64,000 bases of DNA from Chitinivorax sp. PXF-14 (lineage in GTDB: Bacteria; Pseudomonadota; Gammaproteobacteria; Burkholderiales; SCOH01), in contig NZ_JBFNXJ010000002.1 in assembly GCF_040812015.1 (NCBI RefSeq), positions 124,001 to 188,000 on the forward strand, written 5' to 3'. The translations under genes were made by a program, and so were the position numbers. The notes below the pieces were generated by a model. That model had not been told where the DNA came from. It saw only the letters and a list, made by a program, of their open reading frames with translations, and ran no database searches. Shown piece after piece: positions 28,628 to 37,395 of this stretch (its first letter is position 1; the number at the start of each line of letters is the position of its first letter).

Positions 28628-29236
28628 ATGAGCAATGCCCGTTTCATCACCCTCGAAGGCATCGACGGCGCCGGCAAGAGCACCCATCTGGCGTGGCTGA
28701 CCGCCTGGTTGCAGGCACGCCGGATCGACCCTGTCGTCACGCGTGAGCCGGGCGGCACCCCGCTCGGCGAGCAGCTGCGCGCCTTGCTGCTGAAAGAACC
28801 GATGCACCTCGAAACCGAGGCGCTGCTGATGTTCGCCGCGCGGCGCGAGCACCTCGAACGGGTGATCCAGCCGGCGCTGGCGGCCGGGCGTTGGGTGGTG
28901 TCGGACCGCTTCACCGACGCGAGTTTCGCCTATCAGGGCGGCGGCCGCGGCCTGCCTCAGGACAAGCTGGAGCAGCTCGAACACTGGATCGGCGGCATCC
29001 AGCCCGACCTGACGCTGCTGTTCGACGTGCCGCTCGCCGTCAGTCAGGCACGCATGGCCGCCTCGCGCGAGCTCGACCGTTTCGAGCAGGAGCAGGCCGA
29101 CTTCCATGCGCGTGTGCGCTCGGCCTATCTGGCCCGTGCTGCGGCCTACCCGGCGCGCTTCCGCGTGATCGACGCGAGCCGCGACATCGCCGCGATCCAA
29201 CACGACCTCGCCACGATCATGGAAGGCCTCGCCTGA
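28628..29236 (+). CDS. tmk: Thymidylate kinase
   Basis: A 202-residue cytoplasmic kinase converting dTMP to dTDP. The P-loop is [10 protein letters not shown] near residue 11, the DR motif is [20 protein letters not shown] near 91, and [13 protein letters not shown] near 40 carries the substrate-binding Arg. The stop overlaps the holB start (TGATG), so the two genes are coupled. It lies 19 bp downstream of mltG. Confidence 0.97.
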   Translation: MSNARFITLEGIDGAGKSTHLAWLTAWLQARRIDPVVTREPGGTPLGEQLRALLLKEPMHLETEALLMFAARREHLERVIQPALAAGRWVVSDRFTDASFAYQGGGRGLPQDKLEQLEHWIGGIQPDLTLLFDVPLAVSQARMAASRELDRFEQEQADFHARVRSAYLARAAAYPARFRVIDASRDIAAIQHDLATIMEGLA

Positions 29237-30234
29237 TGCCGCTCTACACCTGGCAACAACAAGACTGGCAGGTCCTCAACGGCACGCACTCACGCTGGCC
29301 GCACGCGCTGCTGCTGGCCGGCCAGGCCGGCATCGGCAAGGTCGATTTCGCGCGCGAGCTGGCCCATTCGCTGCTCTGCGAGCAGCCACAACCCGATCAC
29401 CGCCCCTGCGGCCATTGCGAGGCCTGCACCTGGCTCCGGCAGGGCAATCACCCCGATTTCCGCGAGGTGACGCTCCTGGTCGACGACGAGAGCGACGGCG
29501 AAGACGGCAAGAGCAAGAAGGCGCCGACGCAGATCAGCATCAAGCAGGTGCGCGAGCTCACCGATTTCGTCAACGTCAGCTCGCACCGCGGCGGCCATCG
29601 CGTCACGCTGCTGCACCCGGCCGAGGCCATGAACGCGGCGGCCGCCAACGCGCTGCTGAAGACACTCGAAGAGCCGCCACCGGGCGCGCTGTTCATCCTC
29701 GTCAGCCACCAGCCGCAGCGCCTGCTGCCGACGATCCGCAGCCGCTGCCGCGTATTCGGCCTGAGCCTGCCCGAGCGCACCGAGGCCGAAGCCTGGCTCA
29801 CCGCACAAGGCGTGAACAACGCCGCGCTGACGCTGGCGCAGGCCGGCTACGCCCCGCTCGCGGCCCTGACGCTCGCCGACGAGGCGATGCAGGCCGAGCG
29901 GCGGCAGTTCATCAGCGCGCTCGCGCAGCCGGCCAGGCTCGATCCGCTGCAGCTCGCGGAAAGCTGGCAGAAAACCGACATGACCAAGCTCGTCGACTGG
30001 CTGCAGAAATGGTTATATGACCTGCTCAGTTATGAATTGTCCGGCATAATCCGTTATCATCCGGACAGGCAAGCGGACCTGGATCGCCTGGCCAAAACCA
30101 TCGATCCGCTCCGCCTGGCCGAATTTGACAAGACGCTGGTCGAAGCGCGGCGTTTCGCGCATCACCCACTCAATCCGAAACTCGCGCTCGAACAGCTGTT
30201 TTTCGGCTACATTGAAGCGATGACAGGCGTTTGA
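29236..30234 (+). CDS. holB: DNA polymerase III delta' subunit
   Basis: A 332-residue clamp-loader subunit starting [16 protein letters not shown] at ATG 29236. The P-loop-like LLAGQAGIGKVDFARELAHS near 24-43 is followed by a zinc module (CGHCEACTWL near 56-65), a sensor region (MNAAAANALLKTLEEPPPGA near 131) and SRCRVFGL near 170. It forms part of the clamp loader that places the beta clamp on DNA. It overlaps tmk by one base and is followed 7 bp later by pilZ, a common proteobacterial operon order. Confidence 0.95.
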   Translation: MPLYTWQQQDWQVLNGTHSRWPHALLLAGQAGIGKVDFARELAHSLLCEQPQPDHRPCGHCEACTWLRQGNHPDFREVTLLVDDESDGEDGKSKKAPTQISIKQVRELTDFVNVSSHRGGHRVTLLHPAEAMNAAAANALLKTLEEPPPGALFILVSHQPQRLLPTIRSRCRVFGLSLPERTEAEAWLTAQGVNNAALTLAQAGYAPLAALTLADEAMQAERRQFISALAQPARLDPLQLAESWQKTDMTKLVDWLQKWLYDLLSYELSGIIRYHPDRQADLDRLAKTIDPLRLAEFDKTLVEARRFAHHPLNPKLALEQLFFGYIEAMTGV

Positions 30235-30241
30235 CACAACC

Positions 30242-30613
30242 ATGGCAGAAGACCTGAAACCCTCGGCGGCAGCAGCGCGTTCCGGCGTGCTGTCGCTCAG
30301 CATCAAGGAAAAAGCAGCACTGCACGCAGCCTATATGAGCTTTGTGCAAGGCGGCGGCATCTTCATCCCGACCTCGCGCGCCTACAAGATCGGCGACGAG
30401 GTATTCATGCTGCTGACGCTGATGGAAGACCCGGCTCGCCTCGCCGTGGCCGGCAAGGTGGTATGGATCACCCCGGCGGGCGCGCAGAACAACCGCACGC
30501 AGGGCATCGGCGTGCAGTTCACGCAGAACGAGAACGGCATCACCGCCCGCAACAAGATCGAGGGATTGCTCGGCAGCGCGCTGCAGTCGAACCGCCCGAC
30601 CCACACGCTGTAA
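30242..30613 (+). CDS. pilZ: Type IV pilus assembly protein PilZ
   Basis: A 123-residue PilZ-domain protein. Like Pseudomonas PilZ it lacks the RxxxR and D/NxSxxG motifs for c-di-GMP (the latter position reads VQGGGIFIP), so it is the type IV pilus member that binds PilB/FimX rather than the second messenger. The context holB-pilZ-tatD is the standard one for this subtype. No pilus structural genes are in the window. Confidence 0.92.
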   Translation: MAEDLKPSAAAARSGVLSLSIKEKAALHAAYMSFVQGGGIFIPTSRAYKIGDEVFMLLTLMEDPARLAVAGKVVWITPAGAQNNRTQGIGVQFTQNENGITARNKIEGLLGSALQSNRPTHTL

Positions 30614-30632
30614 ACCGACCTATCGAGAACAC

Positions 30633-30668
30633 GGGCCGTTGCCGGTCGCCACCGACAACGGCCCTTTT
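30633..30668 (+). terminator. Rho-independent terminator after pilZ
   Basis: Long stem GGGCCGTTG (30633-30641) / CAACGGCCC (30656-30664), extended inside by CGGT/ACCG, and a TTTT run at 30665-30668. It separates the mltG-tmk-holB-pilZ transcript from tatD, whose ATG is only 18 bases further, so it could partly read through. Confidence 0.75.
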
Positions 30669-30685
30669 GCTGTAAAGCCCGACTG

Positions 30686-31459
30686 ATGCAGTTTATCGAC
30701 TCACATTGCCACATCAATTTCCCGGAGCTCGCAGCCCAGGCTGACCAGCTGCAGCAGCAGATGGCGCAGAACCAGGTGACGCACGCGCTATGCGTATCGG
30801 TCAACCTGCCCGAGCTGCCCAGCGTGCTGGCCATGGCCGAGCGCTACGGCAATGTCTATGCCTCGGTCGGCGTGCACCCCGATTATGAAGACACCGCCGA
30901 GCCGAGTGTCGAGCAGCTGGTCGAGCTGGCGCGCCACCCGCGCTGCGTGGCGATCGGCGAAACCGGGCTCGACTACTATCGTCTCGAAGGCGATCTCGAA
31001 TGGCAGCGCGAGCGCTTCCGCACCCATATCCGCGCGGCGCGCCAGAGCAAGCTGCCGCTGATCATCCACACGCGCTCGGCGGCCGACGATACGCTGCGCA
31101 TCATGCGCGAAGAACAGGCGGCCGACGTCGGCGGCGTCATGCATTGCTTCACCGAGAGCTGGGCCGTGGCCGAGGCTGCCATCGAGCAGAATTTCTACAT
31201 CTCGTTCTCGGGCATCGTCACCTTCAAGAATGCCGTCGAGCTGAAGGACGTCGCCCGCCGCGTGCCGCTCGAACGCATGCTGATCGAGACCGACGCGCCC
31301 TATCTGGCCCCCGTGCCGTTCCGCGGCAAGATGAATCATCCCGCGCTGGTGCGCCATGTGGCCGAACATATCGCCGACCTGCGCGGCGTGAGCGTGGAAA
31401 GCATCGCCCAGGCGACGACGGATAATTTCTACCGCCTGTTCCAGCGGGCGCAACACTGA
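30686..31459 (+). CDS. TatD family metal-dependent hydrolase (YcfH type)
   Basis: A 257-residue TIM-barrel hydrolase. Metal ligands are visible in FIDSHCHINFPE (residues 3-14), IGETGLDYYR near 91 (catalytic Glu), LIIHTRSAADD near 127, GVMHCFTESW near 151 and IETDAPYLAPVPFRGK near 200. TatD proteins are deoxyribonucleases or metallohydrolases; the exact substrate of the YcfH branch is not settled. The position after tmk-holB-pilZ is typical. One base separates its stop from the next start. Confidence 0.93.
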   Translation: MQFIDSHCHINFPELAAQADQLQQQMAQNQVTHALCVSVNLPELPSVLAMAERYGNVYASVGVHPDYEDTAEPSVEQLVELARHPRCVAIGETGLDYYRLEGDLEWQRERFRTHIRAARQSKLPLIIHTRSAADDTLRIMREEQAADVGGVMHCFTESWAVAEAAIEQNFYISFSGIVTFKNAVELKDVARRVPLERMLIETDAPYLAPVPFRGKMNHPALVRHVAEHIADLRGVSVESIAQATTDNFYRLFQRAQH

Positions 31460-31460
31460 C

Positions 31461-32219
31461 ATGGAAGTGCTGATCCTCGGCAGCGGCTCCAGCGCCGGCA
31501 CCCCCGTCATCGGCTGCCAGTGCGGGACCTGCACCTCGGACAACCCACGCAACAGACGTTCGCGCGCCTCGGCGCTGGTCACCGTCAACGGCCGCACGCT
31601 GCTGATCGACACCGGCCCCGACCTGCGTCAGCAGGCGCTGCGCGAAGGCATCGGCCGCGTCGACGCGGTGCTCTACACCCACCCGCATGCCGACCACCTG
31701 AACGGCATCGACGATCTGCGCGCCTTCTGCTTCCATCAGCGGGCGGCGATTCCGATCTACGGCAATCCGTTCACGCTGGCCGATATCCAGAATCGCTTCT
31801 CCTACTGTTTCTTTCCGCCTTCGAACTACTGGGACAAGCCCGTGCTCGACGCACGCCCGGTCGAAGGCCCATTTGAATTCCACGGGATCGAGATCACCCC
31901 TCTCACCGTCCTGCATGGCAAATGGCCGATCTACGGTTACCGTATCGGCAATTTCGCCTACATCACCGATGTCTCCGAGATACCCTCCGAGACCTGGCCG
32001 CAGCTGCGCGGCCTCGACGTGCTATTCCTCGACTGTCTGCGCCGCGTGCCCCACCCTACGCACTTCGGCTTCGATCAGGCGGTCGATCACGCAAAACGCA
32101 TTGGCGCAAGCCTTACCTACCTGATCCACATGACCCATGAGCTGGAATATTCAGCCATGTCGGCCGCCCTGCCGGACAGCATCCGCGTGGGCTACGACGG
32201 TCTGCGGGTCACCCTCTGA
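31461..32219 (+). CDS. MBL-fold metallohydrolase (PhnP-like)
   Basis: A 252-residue metallo-beta-lactamase-fold phosphodiesterase-like protein. It starts MEVLILGSGSSAGTPVIGCQ, has the cysteine cluster CQCGTC near 19-24 as in PhnP, the dinuclear metal motif THPHADHLNGIDDL near 73, ITDVSEIP near 170 and a late His in YLIHMTHELEYS. PhnP cleaves cyclic phosphate esters in phosphonate breakdown. No phn genes are present here, so this is probably a general cyclic phosphodiesterase. It is cotranscribed with tatD. Confidence 0.88.
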   Translation: MEVLILGSGSSAGTPVIGCQCGTCTSDNPRNRRSRASALVTVNGRTLLIDTGPDLRQQALREGIGRVDAVLYTHPHADHLNGIDDLRAFCFHQRAAIPIYGNPFTLADIQNRFSYCFFPPSNYWDKPVLDARPVEGPFEFHGIEITPLTVLHGKWPIYGYRIGNFAYITDVSEIPSETWPQLRGLDVLFLDCLRRVPHPTHFGFDQAVDHAKRIGASLTYLIHMTHELEYSAMSAALPDSIRVGYDGLRVTL

Positions 32220-32330
32220 CGAACGGCACACCGCCCACGACGGGCTAGGCCCGGCTCGCGCCCAGGCGCGACCGGGAAGCCCGCGTGTTCGTCCACGACA
32301 CAACAGCCTAAGCTAATGTCGCCTTTTCGA

Positions 32331-32359
32331 TTGGTCGACATCAGTCCAACGCATATAAT
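32331..32359 (+). promoter_or_regulatory. Promoter of the NADH dehydrogenase gene
   Basis: -35 TTGGTC (32331-32336), 17-bp spacer, -10 TATAAT (32354-32359). Transcription would begin near 32366, downstream of the upstream in-frame ATGs, which supports the GTG at 32400 as the true start. Confidence 0.7.
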
Positions 32360-32399
32360 GACCAACGATTGCTGCAATGCAACATTGGGAGAGCACATT

Positions 32400-33728
32400 G
32401 TGAGCACCAACGCTGATTCATCTCTACACCGCATCGTCATCGTCGGCGGCGGCGCCGGCGGGCTGGAACTGGCTGTCCGCCTCGGCGACAAGCTGGGCCA
32501 GAAAAAGAAGGCGCAGATCACCCTGGTCGATGCCGCCCGCACCCACCTGTGGAAGCCGCTATTACACCAGGTAGCCGCCGGTACCATGGACAGCCACGCC
32601 GACGAGCTCGAATATCTCGCACTCGCGCGCTGGCACAGCTTCACCTTCCGCCTCGGCCGCATGGACGGCCTCGATCGGGCCAGGAAGGAAATCTCGATCG
32701 CGCCCACGCTCGACGAGAACGGCGAGGAGCTGCTGCCGGGCCAGACCCTGCCCTACGACACGCTGGTGATGGCCATCGGCAGCCAGACCAACGACTTCGG
32801 CACGCCCGGCGCGCAGGACAACTCGATCATGCTGGACTCCTCGGCCGCCGCCGAGCGCTTCCACCAGAAGCTGATCAACGCCTGCATCCGCGCCCAGGCC
32901 ACGCAGAAGGCCATGGGCGAAGGCCGTTTCACTGTCACCATCATCGGCGGCGGTGCCACGGGGGTCGAGCTATCGGCCGAGCTGCACATGACGACGAAGA
33001 TCCTGACGAGCTATGGTCTGACCAATATCCACCCGGAGAAAGACCTCAAGATCGTCATCGTCGATGCCTCGCCGCGCCTGCTGCCGGCATTGCCCGAGCG
33101 CATCTCGTCGGCCGTGGCGCTGGAATTGCGCAAGATCGGCGTGGAGATCCATACCAACGAGAAGGTGGTCGAGGTCTCCCGGCAAGGCGTGCAGATGGCC
33201 AGCGGCAAGTTCATCCCGAGCGGGCTGGTGGTGTGGGCCGCGGGCATCAAGGCACCGGATTTCCTCAAGGAGATCGACGGCCTGGAAACCAACCGCATGA
33301 ACCAGCTGGTGGTGCACCGCACCCTGCAGACCACGCGCGACCCGACGATCTTCGCCATGGGCGACTGCGCCGCCTGCCCGCAGGGGGAAGGCAAGCCTTT
33401 CGTGCCACCGCGCGCGCAATCGGCACACCAGCAGGCCACTATGATGGCGAAAACCATCACCAACCTGCTGGCCGGCAAGGCCCTGCCCGAGTTCACCTAC
33501 CAGGATTACGGTTCGCTCGTCTCGCTCGGCGAATACAGCACGGTCGGCGCCCTGATGGGCGGGCTCACCCGCGGCAGCCTGTTCGTCGAGGGCCTGTTCG
33601 CCAAGCTGATGTACTGGTCGCTGCACAAGAAGCACCAGGTGGCGATCAACGGCTGGTTCCGCACCTGGCTGTCGACCTGGGTCGAGACCATCGCCCGCGT
33701 GCGCGACCCGCGCATCAAGCTGCACTGA
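32400..33728 (+). CDS. ndh: Type II NADH:quinone oxidoreductase
   Basis: A 442-residue membrane-associated flavoenzyme that oxidises NADH and reduces quinone without proton pumping. GTG 32400 is chosen because GGGAGAG lies 6 bp upstream (32387-32393) and a TATAAT box at 32354 would leave earlier starts untranscribed. FAD-binding motif IVIVGGGAGGLELAVRLGDK near residue 13, NADH-binding TIIGGGATGVELSAELH near 181, and GDCAACPQGEGKPFVPPRAQ near 322 with the AQxAHQQ quinone-site segment. The C-terminal amphipathic part (YWSLHKKHQVAINGWFRTWL) binds the membrane. Confidence 0.95.
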   Translation: MSTNADSSLHRIVIVGGGAGGLELAVRLGDKLGQKKKAQITLVDAARTHLWKPLLHQVAAGTMDSHADELEYLALARWHSFTFRLGRMDGLDRARKEISIAPTLDENGEELLPGQTLPYDTLVMAIGSQTNDFGTPGAQDNSIMLDSSAAAERFHQKLINACIRAQATQKAMGEGRFTVTIIGGGATGVELSAELHMTTKILTSYGLTNIHPEKDLKIVIVDASPRLLPALPERISSAVALELRKIGVEIHTNEKVVEVSRQGVQMASGKFIPSGLVVWAAGIKAPDFLKEIDGLETNRMNQLVVHRTLQTTRDPTIFAMGDCAACPQGEGKPFVPPRAQSAHQQATMMAKTITNLLAGKALPEFTYQDYGSLVSLGEYSTVGALMGGLTRGSLFVEGLFAKLMYWSLHKKHQVAINGWFRTWLSTWVETIARVRDPRIKLH

Positions 33729-33747
33729 CACCCGCCGCCAGCAGCAT

Positions 33748-33773
33748 GAAGGCCACCCCAAGGGGTGGCCTTC
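33748..33773. terminator. Hairpin terminator between ndh and mmuM
   Basis: Perfect 12-bp stem GAAGGCCACCCC (33748-33759), loop AA, GGGGTGGCCTTC (33762-33773). There is no long T-run (TGTTC follows), so it is probably a bidirectional or modest terminator between the convergent ndh and homocysteine methyltransferase genes. Confidence 0.65.
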
Positions 33774-33908
33774 TGTTCATCCGGGCCAGGGCAACGCTCG
33801 CGCGTCACCGGCCAGGCTGCCGCCTGTCGTAAGGACGGCTACCCCAGGCGCTCCGGCCCCCTGCAGCGCCATCAGGCCAGCCCACCTGCCACGGAGCGAA
33901 AGCCTGGC

Positions 33909-34850
33909 TCAGGCCCGCGCCCAATCGCTGATGGCGCAGATATCGGCGGGTGTCGTGCGGCAGCATCCGCCGATCAAGGTCGCGCCCGCCGCCTGCCATG
34001 TCCGTGCGGCCGCGGCAAACGTCTCGGGCTCGGCCGTGCCCGACCATTGCTTGCTGGCCGGGTCGTATTGCTCACCGGAGTTGGGATAGGCGAGCAAGGG
34101 CTTGGACGTCGCCGGGCGGGCCGCCTGCAGCAGCGCTGCGGCATGGCGCGGCGAGGTGCAGTTGAGGCCAATGGCGGCGATCTGTGGGAAGGCATCGAGC
34201 TCGGCCACGCTCTCGGCAAATTCGTCGCCCTCGCAGATATGGGCATCGTCGCAGCAGGAAAAGCTCAGCCATGCGCAGGCCCCGGGGAATTCGCTCGCCA
34301 GCAGCCTGGCAATCGCCCTTGCCTCGACCCGGCTGGGAATGGTTTCGCAGGCCAGGCAATCCGCCCCGGCCGCCAGTAGCACGCGGATGCGTTCACGGTG
34401 GAAAGCCATCAGCTCGTCTTCGCTCAGCCCATATTGCCCACGGTATTCGGCACCGTTGGCCAGCATCGCGCCATACGGCCCGACCGACGCCGCCACCAGC
34501 GGCTGCGCCCGGCCCCGTTCGCCGGCATGCGCCGCCCAGAACGCATCGCGCGCGGCCACCGCCAGCTCGACCGAGCGGCGCATCAGCACGGCCGACTGTA
34601 CCGCGTCAAAGCCACGCCTGGCGAAGCCCTCAAATGTTGCCTGGTAGCTTGCCGTGGTCGCCACGTCAGCGCCGGCCAGGAAATAGTCGTGGTGCCCCTG
34701 CTGGATCAGCGCGGGCTGCTCGATCAGCACCCTGGCCGACCACAGCGGGTCAGCCAGATCGGCGCCGCGTTTTTCGAGCTCGGTCGCCAGCGCGCCGTCG
34801 AGAATCAGCACGGGCTGGCGGGCAAGAATTGCGGAAATGGGATTGGACAT
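33909..34850 (-). CDS. mmuM: Homocysteine S-methyltransferase
   Basis: A 313-residue zinc enzyme starting MSNPISAILARQPVLILDGA at ATG 34850. It has the family motifs DGALATELEKRGADL near 18, TTASYQATFEGFARRG near 64, and the zinc cysteines in GLNCTSPRH near 230 and GGCCRTTP near 296. MmuM transfers a methyl group from S-methylmethionine (or SAM) to homocysteine to give methionine. The usual partner permease MmuP is not adjacent. It is cytoplasmic and of normal length. Confidence 0.94.
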   Translation of the reverse strand: MSNPISAILARQPVLILDGALATELEKRGADLADPLWSARVLIEQPALIQQGHHDYFLAGADVATTASYQATFEGFARRGFDAVQSAVLMRRSVELAVAARDAFWAAHAGERGRAQPLVAASVGPYGAMLANGAEYRGQYGLSEDELMAFHRERIRVLLAAGADCLACETIPSRVEARAIARLLASEFPGACAWLSFSCCDDAHICEGDEFAESVAELDAFPQIAAIGLNCTSPRHAAALLQAARPATSKPLLAYPNSGEQYDPASKQWSGTAEPETFAAAARTWQAAGATLIGGCCRTTPADICAISDWARA

Positions 34851-34935
34851 GGCAGCAGCCCGACACAGCGATCTGACTAGTGTAACCCAGCCCGGCTCAG
34901 CGTACGCGGGCGCGGGACAGCCGCAGACGGGCAAC

Positions 34936-34958
34936 AAAAAGGCGGCCATCCGGCCGCC
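34936..34958 (-). terminator. Rho-independent terminator of aroC
   Basis: Stem GGCGGCC (34941-34947) / GGCCGCC (34952-34958) with a 4-nt loop, preceded on the plus strand by AAAAA (34936-34940), which is a U-run in the leftward transcript. It lies about 43 bp after the aroC stop. Confidence 0.85.
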
Positions 34959-35000
34959 CTGCCGTGATTTGCCTGTACCGTCGCCGGCAGCAGGCTCGGC

Positions 35001-36104
35001 TCAGCGCGCCAGCTTGCCCGGGATGCGCGGCGTAGCGACGTTCACATCGCCGCATTGGGCGCGGTGGCGCAAGGCATGGTCGATCAGCACCAGCGCCAGC
35101 ATCGCCTCGGCAATCGGTGTAGCGCGGATGCCGACGCAAGGATCGTGGCGGCCCGTGGTCTGCATCATCACCGAGTTGCCGGCCTTGTCGATCGAGCGGC
35201 GCTCCTGCGGGATGCTGGAAGTCGGCTTGACGGCGAGGCTGACCGTGATGTCCTGGCCGGTGGAGATGCCGCCCAGCACACCGCCTGCATGGTTGCTGGC
35301 GAAGCCCTCGGGCGTCAGCTCGTCGCAGTGCTCCGAGCCGCGCTGGGCGATGCTGGCAAAGCCCACGCCGATCTCCACGCCCTTGACGGCATTGATGTTC
35401 ATCATCGCGTAGGCGATATCGGCGTCGAGACGGTCGTACACCGGCTCACCCCAGCCCACCGGCACGTTCTCGGCGACGACCTCGATGCGCGCGCCGATCG
35501 AATCGCGCGCGGCGCGGATCTCGTCCATATAGCTTTCGAGCTGCGGCACGACATCGTTGTTCGGTGCGAAGAACGGGTTGGTCGGCACATCGTCCCAGCT
35601 CTTGAACGGCACCTGCACGGTGCCGACCTGGCTCATGTAGCCACGGATGACGACGCCGTACTTCTCCTTGAGCCACTTCTTGGCGATGGCGCCGGCGGCC
35701 ACGCGCACGGCGGTTTCACGCGCACTGGAACGGCCACCACCGCGGTAATCGCGGATGCCGTACTTGTGCCAGTAGGTGTAGTCGGCATGGCCGGGGCGGA
35801 AGGTCTCGGCGATCTTGCCGTAGTCCTGGCTGCGCTGGTCAGTGTTGCGGATCAGGAGCGCGATCGGCGTGCCGGTGGTCTTGCCTTCGAACACGCCGGA
35901 GAGGATCTCGACCTTGTCCTCTTCCTTGCGCTGGGTGACATGGCGCGAGGTACCGGGCTTGCGGCGGTCGAGTTCGAGCTGGATGTCGGCCTCGCTGATC
36001 GCCAGCCCCGGCGGGCAACCGTCGACAATGCAGCCGATGCCCGGCCCGTGGCTTTCGCCGAAACTGGTGACGGTGAACAACAAGCCCAGGGTATTGCCCG
36101 ACAT
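35001..36104 (-). CDS. aroC: Chorismate synthase
   Basis: A 367-residue FMN-dependent enzyme, last step of the shikimate pathway (EPSP to chorismate), starting [20 protein letters not shown] at ATG 36104. The three family signatures are present: [18 protein letters not shown] near 16, [18 protein letters not shown] near 123 and [17 protein letters not shown] near 320. Upstream in-frame codons lie in the intergenic region and lack family likeness. Monocistronic with its own terminator. Confidence 0.98.
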   Translation of the reverse strand: MSGNTLGLLFTVTSFGESHGPGIGCIVDGCPPGLAISEADIQLELDRRKPGTSRHVTQRKEEDKVEILSGVFEGKTTGTPIALLIRNTDQRSQDYGKIAETFRPGHADYTYWHKYGIRDYRGGGRSSARETAVRVAAGAIAKKWLKEKYGVVIRGYMSQVGTVQVPFKSWDDVPTNPFFAPNNDVVPQLESYMDEIRAARDSIGARIEVVAENVPVGWGEPVYDRLDADIAYAMMNINAVKGVEIGVGFASIAQRGSEHCDELTPEGFASNHAGGVLGGISTGQDITVSLAVKPTSSIPQERRSIDKAGNSVMMQTTGRHDPCVGIRATPIAEAMLALVLIDHALRHRAQCGDVNVATPRIPGKLAR

Positions 36105-36429
36105 ACCGATTCTCCTGCTGAGGCCGTCACGGCTGCCCGTGACGGTCCGAAAATCCCGAAAAGACCGCGATTTTACCACAGCATGACAGGCGCTCCGGGC
36201 CGCGATCACATGGCGGCCAGGCGGGCCGGTGGTGACAAGATATGGTCGGATTGAGCCATGCGCTGCGAGGTATAGCGTCCATCGCTATATCAAATGACTG
36301 TTGAAATAGCTTTTTTGCATGAGGATAGAAGCAATTCGTCTAGCAAATGTTTGTTGCAGCGCAAACACAATGAATTGACAGCAGGTATAATTCCACCACT
36401 TTTTCCCGCATGATCATTCGGTTGGATTT
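36105..36429. promoter_or_regulatory. Divergent promoter region aroC / fpr
   Basis: 325 bp. For fpr a perfect -10 TATAAT sits at 36386-36391, 39 bp before the ATG; the matching -35 is not obvious at 17 bp. An inverted repeat GTTTG / CAAAC (36350-36354 and 36361-36365 region) overlaps the expected -35 area and might bind a regulator. The aroC side has no clear consensus boxes. Confidence 0.5.
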
Positions 36430-37206
36430 ATGTCGAACTTTGCTCAAGAACGCGTACTCAGCGTACACCACTGGAACGATACCCTGTTCAGCTTCAAGAC
36501 CACGCGCGACCCCGGCTTGCGCTTCCGCAACGGCCAGTTCGTGATGATTGGTCTGCAGGTCGAAGGCCGCCCGCTGATGCGCGCCTACAGCATCGCCAGC
36601 GCAAATCATGAAGAAGAACTCGAGTTCTTCAGCATCAAGGTGCAGAACGGCCCGCTCACCTCGCGCCTGCAACACCTGAAGGAAGGCGACGAGATCATGG
36701 TGAGCCGCAAGCCCACCGGCACGCTCGTGCTCGACGACCTGCTGCCCGGCAAGCACCTCTACCTGTTCGGTACCGGCACCGGCCTGGCACCGTTCATGAG
36801 CCTGATCAAGGATCCGGAAGCCTACGAGCGCTTCGACAAGATCATCCTGTTCCACGGCGTGCGCACCGTCAGCGAGCTCGCCTACCAGGACTACATCACC
36901 AAGGAACTGGCAAACGACGAGTTCTTCGGCGAGATGATCCGCGACAAGCTGATCTACTACCCGACCGTGACACGCGAGCCGTTCCGCAACCAGGGCCGCC
37001 TGACCGATCTCGTCGAATCGGGCAAGCTGTTCACCGACATCGGCCTGCCGCCGCTGAACCCGGAAACCGACCGCGCCATGCTGTGCGGCAGCCCGGCCAT
37101 GCTGAAGGACACCTGCGACCTGCTCGATGCACGTGGCTTCAAGGTATCGCCGCGCATCGGCGAGCCGGGCGACTACGTGATCGAACGCGCCTTCGTCGAG
37201 AAATAA
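36430..37206 (+). CDS. fpr: Ferredoxin/flavodoxin-NADP reductase
   Basis: A 258-residue FAD enzyme of the bacterial class I Fpr type. FAD-binding RAYSIASANHEEELEFFSIK near 57, GPLTSRLQHLKEGD near 78, NADP-binding FGTGTGLAPFMSL near 116, LFHGVRTVSELAYQ near 141 and LCGSPAM near 218. It ends FVEK; like other bacterial Fprs it has residues beyond the conserved terminal aromatic. It supplies or drains NADPH electrons for Fe-S and oxidative-stress repair. Monocistronic with a strong terminator. Confidence 0.95.
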   Translation: MSNFAQERVLSVHHWNDTLFSFKTTRDPGLRFRNGQFVMIGLQVEGRPLMRAYSIASANHEEELEFFSIKVQNGPLTSRLQHLKEGDEIMVSRKPTGTLVLDDLLPGKHLYLFGTGTGLAPFMSLIKDPEAYERFDKIILFHGVRTVSELAYQDYITKELANDEFFGEMIRDKLIYYPTVTREPFRNQGRLTDLVESGKLFTDIGLPPLNPETDRAMLCGSPAMLKDTCDLLDARGFKVSPRIGEPGDYVIERAFVEK

Positions 37207-37230
37207 GACGAGCGTATCCGCTCAGTGACG

Positions 37231-37258
37231 AAAAGCCGAGGTCAGCCTCGGCTTTTTT
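37231..37258 (+). terminator. Rho-independent terminator of fpr
   Basis: Stem AAAAGCCGAGG (37231-37241), loop TCAG, CCTCGGCTTTT (37246-37256) running into a T6 tract (37253-37258). It starts 24 bp after the stop codon. Confidence 0.93.
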
Positions 37259-37288
37259 GTTGACCGCACCTTTATTGCCCGCATCGCG

Positions 37289-37313
37289 AAAAAAGGCCGG
37301 GACAAACCCGGCC
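37289..37313 (-). terminator. Rho-independent terminator of the dctPQM operon
   Basis: Stem GGCCGGG (37295-37301), loop ACAAA, CCCGGCC (37307-37313), preceded by A6 (37289-37294) that reads as a U-run leftward. It lies about 80 bp after the dctM stop. Confidence 0.9.
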
Positions 37314-37395
37314 TCAAATCTTTGCCCTGCTTCAGGGCATCGCAACCCAGCACCACAGGATCGTGCTCGCGTGGCAGGTCCCGAGGTGCCCTGCC

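Noticed and set aside
32316-32399. Upstream ATG start for ndh
   Set aside because: It precedes the likely transcription start defined by TATAAT at 32354, and the added residues are not found in the family. GTG 32400 has a good ribosome-binding site.
36373-36391. TTGACA at 36375 as the -35 of the fpr promoter
   Set aside because: It is only about 5 bp from the TATAAT, far too close for a sigma-70 pair.
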